In this document: positions 5,344 to 6,245 of the stretch, piece after piece | How positions within the stretch are numbered: position 1 is the first letter of the stretch | Layout: each line of letters opens with the position of its first letter | Assembly (NCBI GenBank): GCA_946481135.1 | Contig: CAMLMQ010000174.1 | Span: forward strand, 1-6,245 | Length of the DNA: 6,245 nucleotides | Source of the DNA: an uncultured Microbacteriaceae bacterium | GTDB taxonomy: Bacteria > Actinomycetota > Actinomycetes > Actinomycetales > Microbacteriaceae | Direction: 5' to 3' | Made by a program: the position numbers and the translations under genes | Notes under the pieces: model-generated | Databases searched by the model: none | Told to the model about the DNA's origin: nothing | The model's input: only the letters and a program-made list of their open reading frames with translations

Positions 5344-6245
5344 ATGGCCGACCAGTCCAGCCCCGCCCCCCGCACCGACGCCCCCGCCCGCACGACCGCG
5401 AACCGGTCCGCGCTGCCGAGCGACGACACGTTCCGCTCCTACATCTCGGGGGGATGGGCCGAACGCCCCGACGTCACCCCGTCGCCGCGCGTCGCCGCCC
5501 CCTACGCCGCGGCGCGTCGGCTGCGGCTCTCGGCGCAGTACCCCGGGATGCGGCTGCTGGTGCCCGCGGGTCCGGCGCGGGTGCGCTCCAACGACACCGA
5601 CCACCCGTACCGCGCGCATTCGGCGTTCGCCTATCTCACCGGGTGGGGGTCGGATGCCGTGCCCGACTCGGTACTCGTCTTCGAGCCGGTCGGCGACGGC
5701 CACGAGGTGACGCTCTACTTCCGTCCCGCCGCGGGCCGCGACACGACCGAGTTCTACGCGAACGCCGCGATCGGCGAGTTCTGGACCGGCCCCCGCCCGT
5801 CGTTCGCGCACGTCGCCGCCGATCTCGGCATCCTCACCGCCGACCTCGCCGAGCTGGAGGGTGTGCTCGACCGGCTCGACGCGTCGACCCTCGTCGTGCG
5901 CGACGCCGACCCGGCGCTCACCGACCAGGTCGACGGGCGGCGCCTGCTCGCCGCGGTCGACGCCGAGAAGGTCGAAGACGAGGGCGACGCGACCCTCGCG
6001 AGCGACCTCGCCGAGCTGCGGTTCGTGAAGGACCCGTGGGAGCTCGATGAGCTGCGCGCCGCCGTCGTCGCGACGAAGCGCGGGTTCGACGAGGTGATCG
6101 CCGACCTGCCCGCCGCGATCGCGGCCCCCCGCGGCGAGCGCGTCGTCGAGGGCACCTTCGATCGCCGCGCCCGCATCGACGGCAACACGGTCGGCTACGA
6201 CACGATCGCCGCGAGCGGCCCCCACGCCTGCTACCTGCACTGGAC
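5344..6245 (+). CDS. pepP: Aminopeptidase P family (Xaa-Pro aminopeptidase, M24B), N-terminal part
   Basis: This frame is open from ATG 5344 to the window edge (300 complete codons plus two bases), so the gene continues outside. After a Ser/Pro/Ala-rich leader (1-25) comes the aminopeptidase P N-terminal domain, with the diagnostic stretch RSNDTDHPYR (81-90) followed by SAFAYLTGW (93-101). Residues about 225-300 begin the catalytic pita-bread domain: ELRFVKDPWEL (224-234), then NTVGYDTIAASG (281-292) and HACYLHW (294-300), the latter containing a conserved His. The five metal ligands (D, D, H, E, E) lie beyond the edge, so activity cannot be judged. The enzyme removes an N-terminal residue preceding proline, normally in the cytoplasm with Mn2+. 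Upstream in-frame codons contain no better start. It probably forms an operon with the EEP gene, 10 nt upstream. Confidence 0.92.
   Translation, partial: MADQSSPAPRTDAPARTTANRSALPSDDTFRSYISGGWAERPDVTPSPRVAAPYAAARRLRLSAQYPGMRLLVPAGPARVRSNDTDHPYRAHSAFAYLTGWGSDAVPDSVLVFEPVGDGHEVTLYFRPAAGRDTTEFYANAAIGEFWTGPRPSFAHVAADLGILTADLAELEGVLDRLDASTLVVRDADPALTDQVDGRRLLAAVDAEKVEDEGDATLASDLAELRFVKDPWELDELRAAVVATKRGFDEVIADLPAAIAAPRGERVVEGTFDRRARIDGNTVGYDTIAASGPHACYLHW

Noticed and set aside
4083..5429. Open - strand frame of 448 codons
   Set aside because: It is the antisense shadow of the EEP gene, which has a full set of catalytic motifs on the + strand.
3545..5710. Open + strand frame of 721 codons
   Set aside because: It runs antisense to the PHP gene and then out of frame through the EEP and aminopeptidase genes, with Arg-rich sequence typical of a GC-rich shadow frame and no recognisable domain.

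Overview
The window is very GC-rich (roughly 70% or more by eye), almost fully coding, and uses GAC/CTC/GTC/ATC-type codons throughout. Protein style and gene content point to an actinobacterium, most likely the family Microbacteriaceae (Microbacterium and relatives). This is inferred from the look of the proteins; no database was searched. No tRNA, rRNA, CRISPR array, transposase or phage gene is visible.

Layout, left to right: (1) the C-terminal end of a DEAD/DEAH-box RNA helicase with an Arg/Gly-rich tail (+, 1-446, start outside the window). (2) Convergent to it, an intact DUF222/13E12-type HNH endonuclease family gene (-, 474-1859). (3) Behind that on the same strand, a PlsC-type 1-acylglycerol-phosphate acyltransferase (-, 1954-2733), separated by about 95 bp of noticeably less GC-rich DNA. 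(4) Divergent from the acyltransferase, a small lipoprotein of unknown function (+, 2810-3364). (5) A long near-perfect hairpin (3385-3434) between the lipoprotein gene and the convergent PHP-family phosphoesterase/nuclease (-, 3443-4297). (6) Head to head with the PHP gene, a membrane-anchored endonuclease/exonuclease/phosphatase (EEP) domain protein (+, 4323-5333), followed after 10 nt by the N-terminal 300 residues of an aminopeptidase P (+, from 5344, running off the right edge).

The genes look like ordinary chromosomal genes; no defence island or biosynthetic cluster is seen. The EEP and aminopeptidase P genes are probably co-transcribed, and the PHP and EEP genes share a compact bidirectional promoter. 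The HNH gene is the member most likely to be accessory.

The least routine signals are at the DNA level. Four starts have a -10-like hexamer ending exactly 6 nt before the ATG, the geometry of leaderless transcripts. The PHP/EEP promoter has two -10 hexamers on opposite strands sharing two bases. The hexamer GGATGC/GCATCC occurs 29 times by hand count, in several reading frames, against about 4 expected from composition. The hairpin at 3385-3434 may be a dispersed element. The acyltransferase has Glu in place of the usual catalytic-motif Asp.
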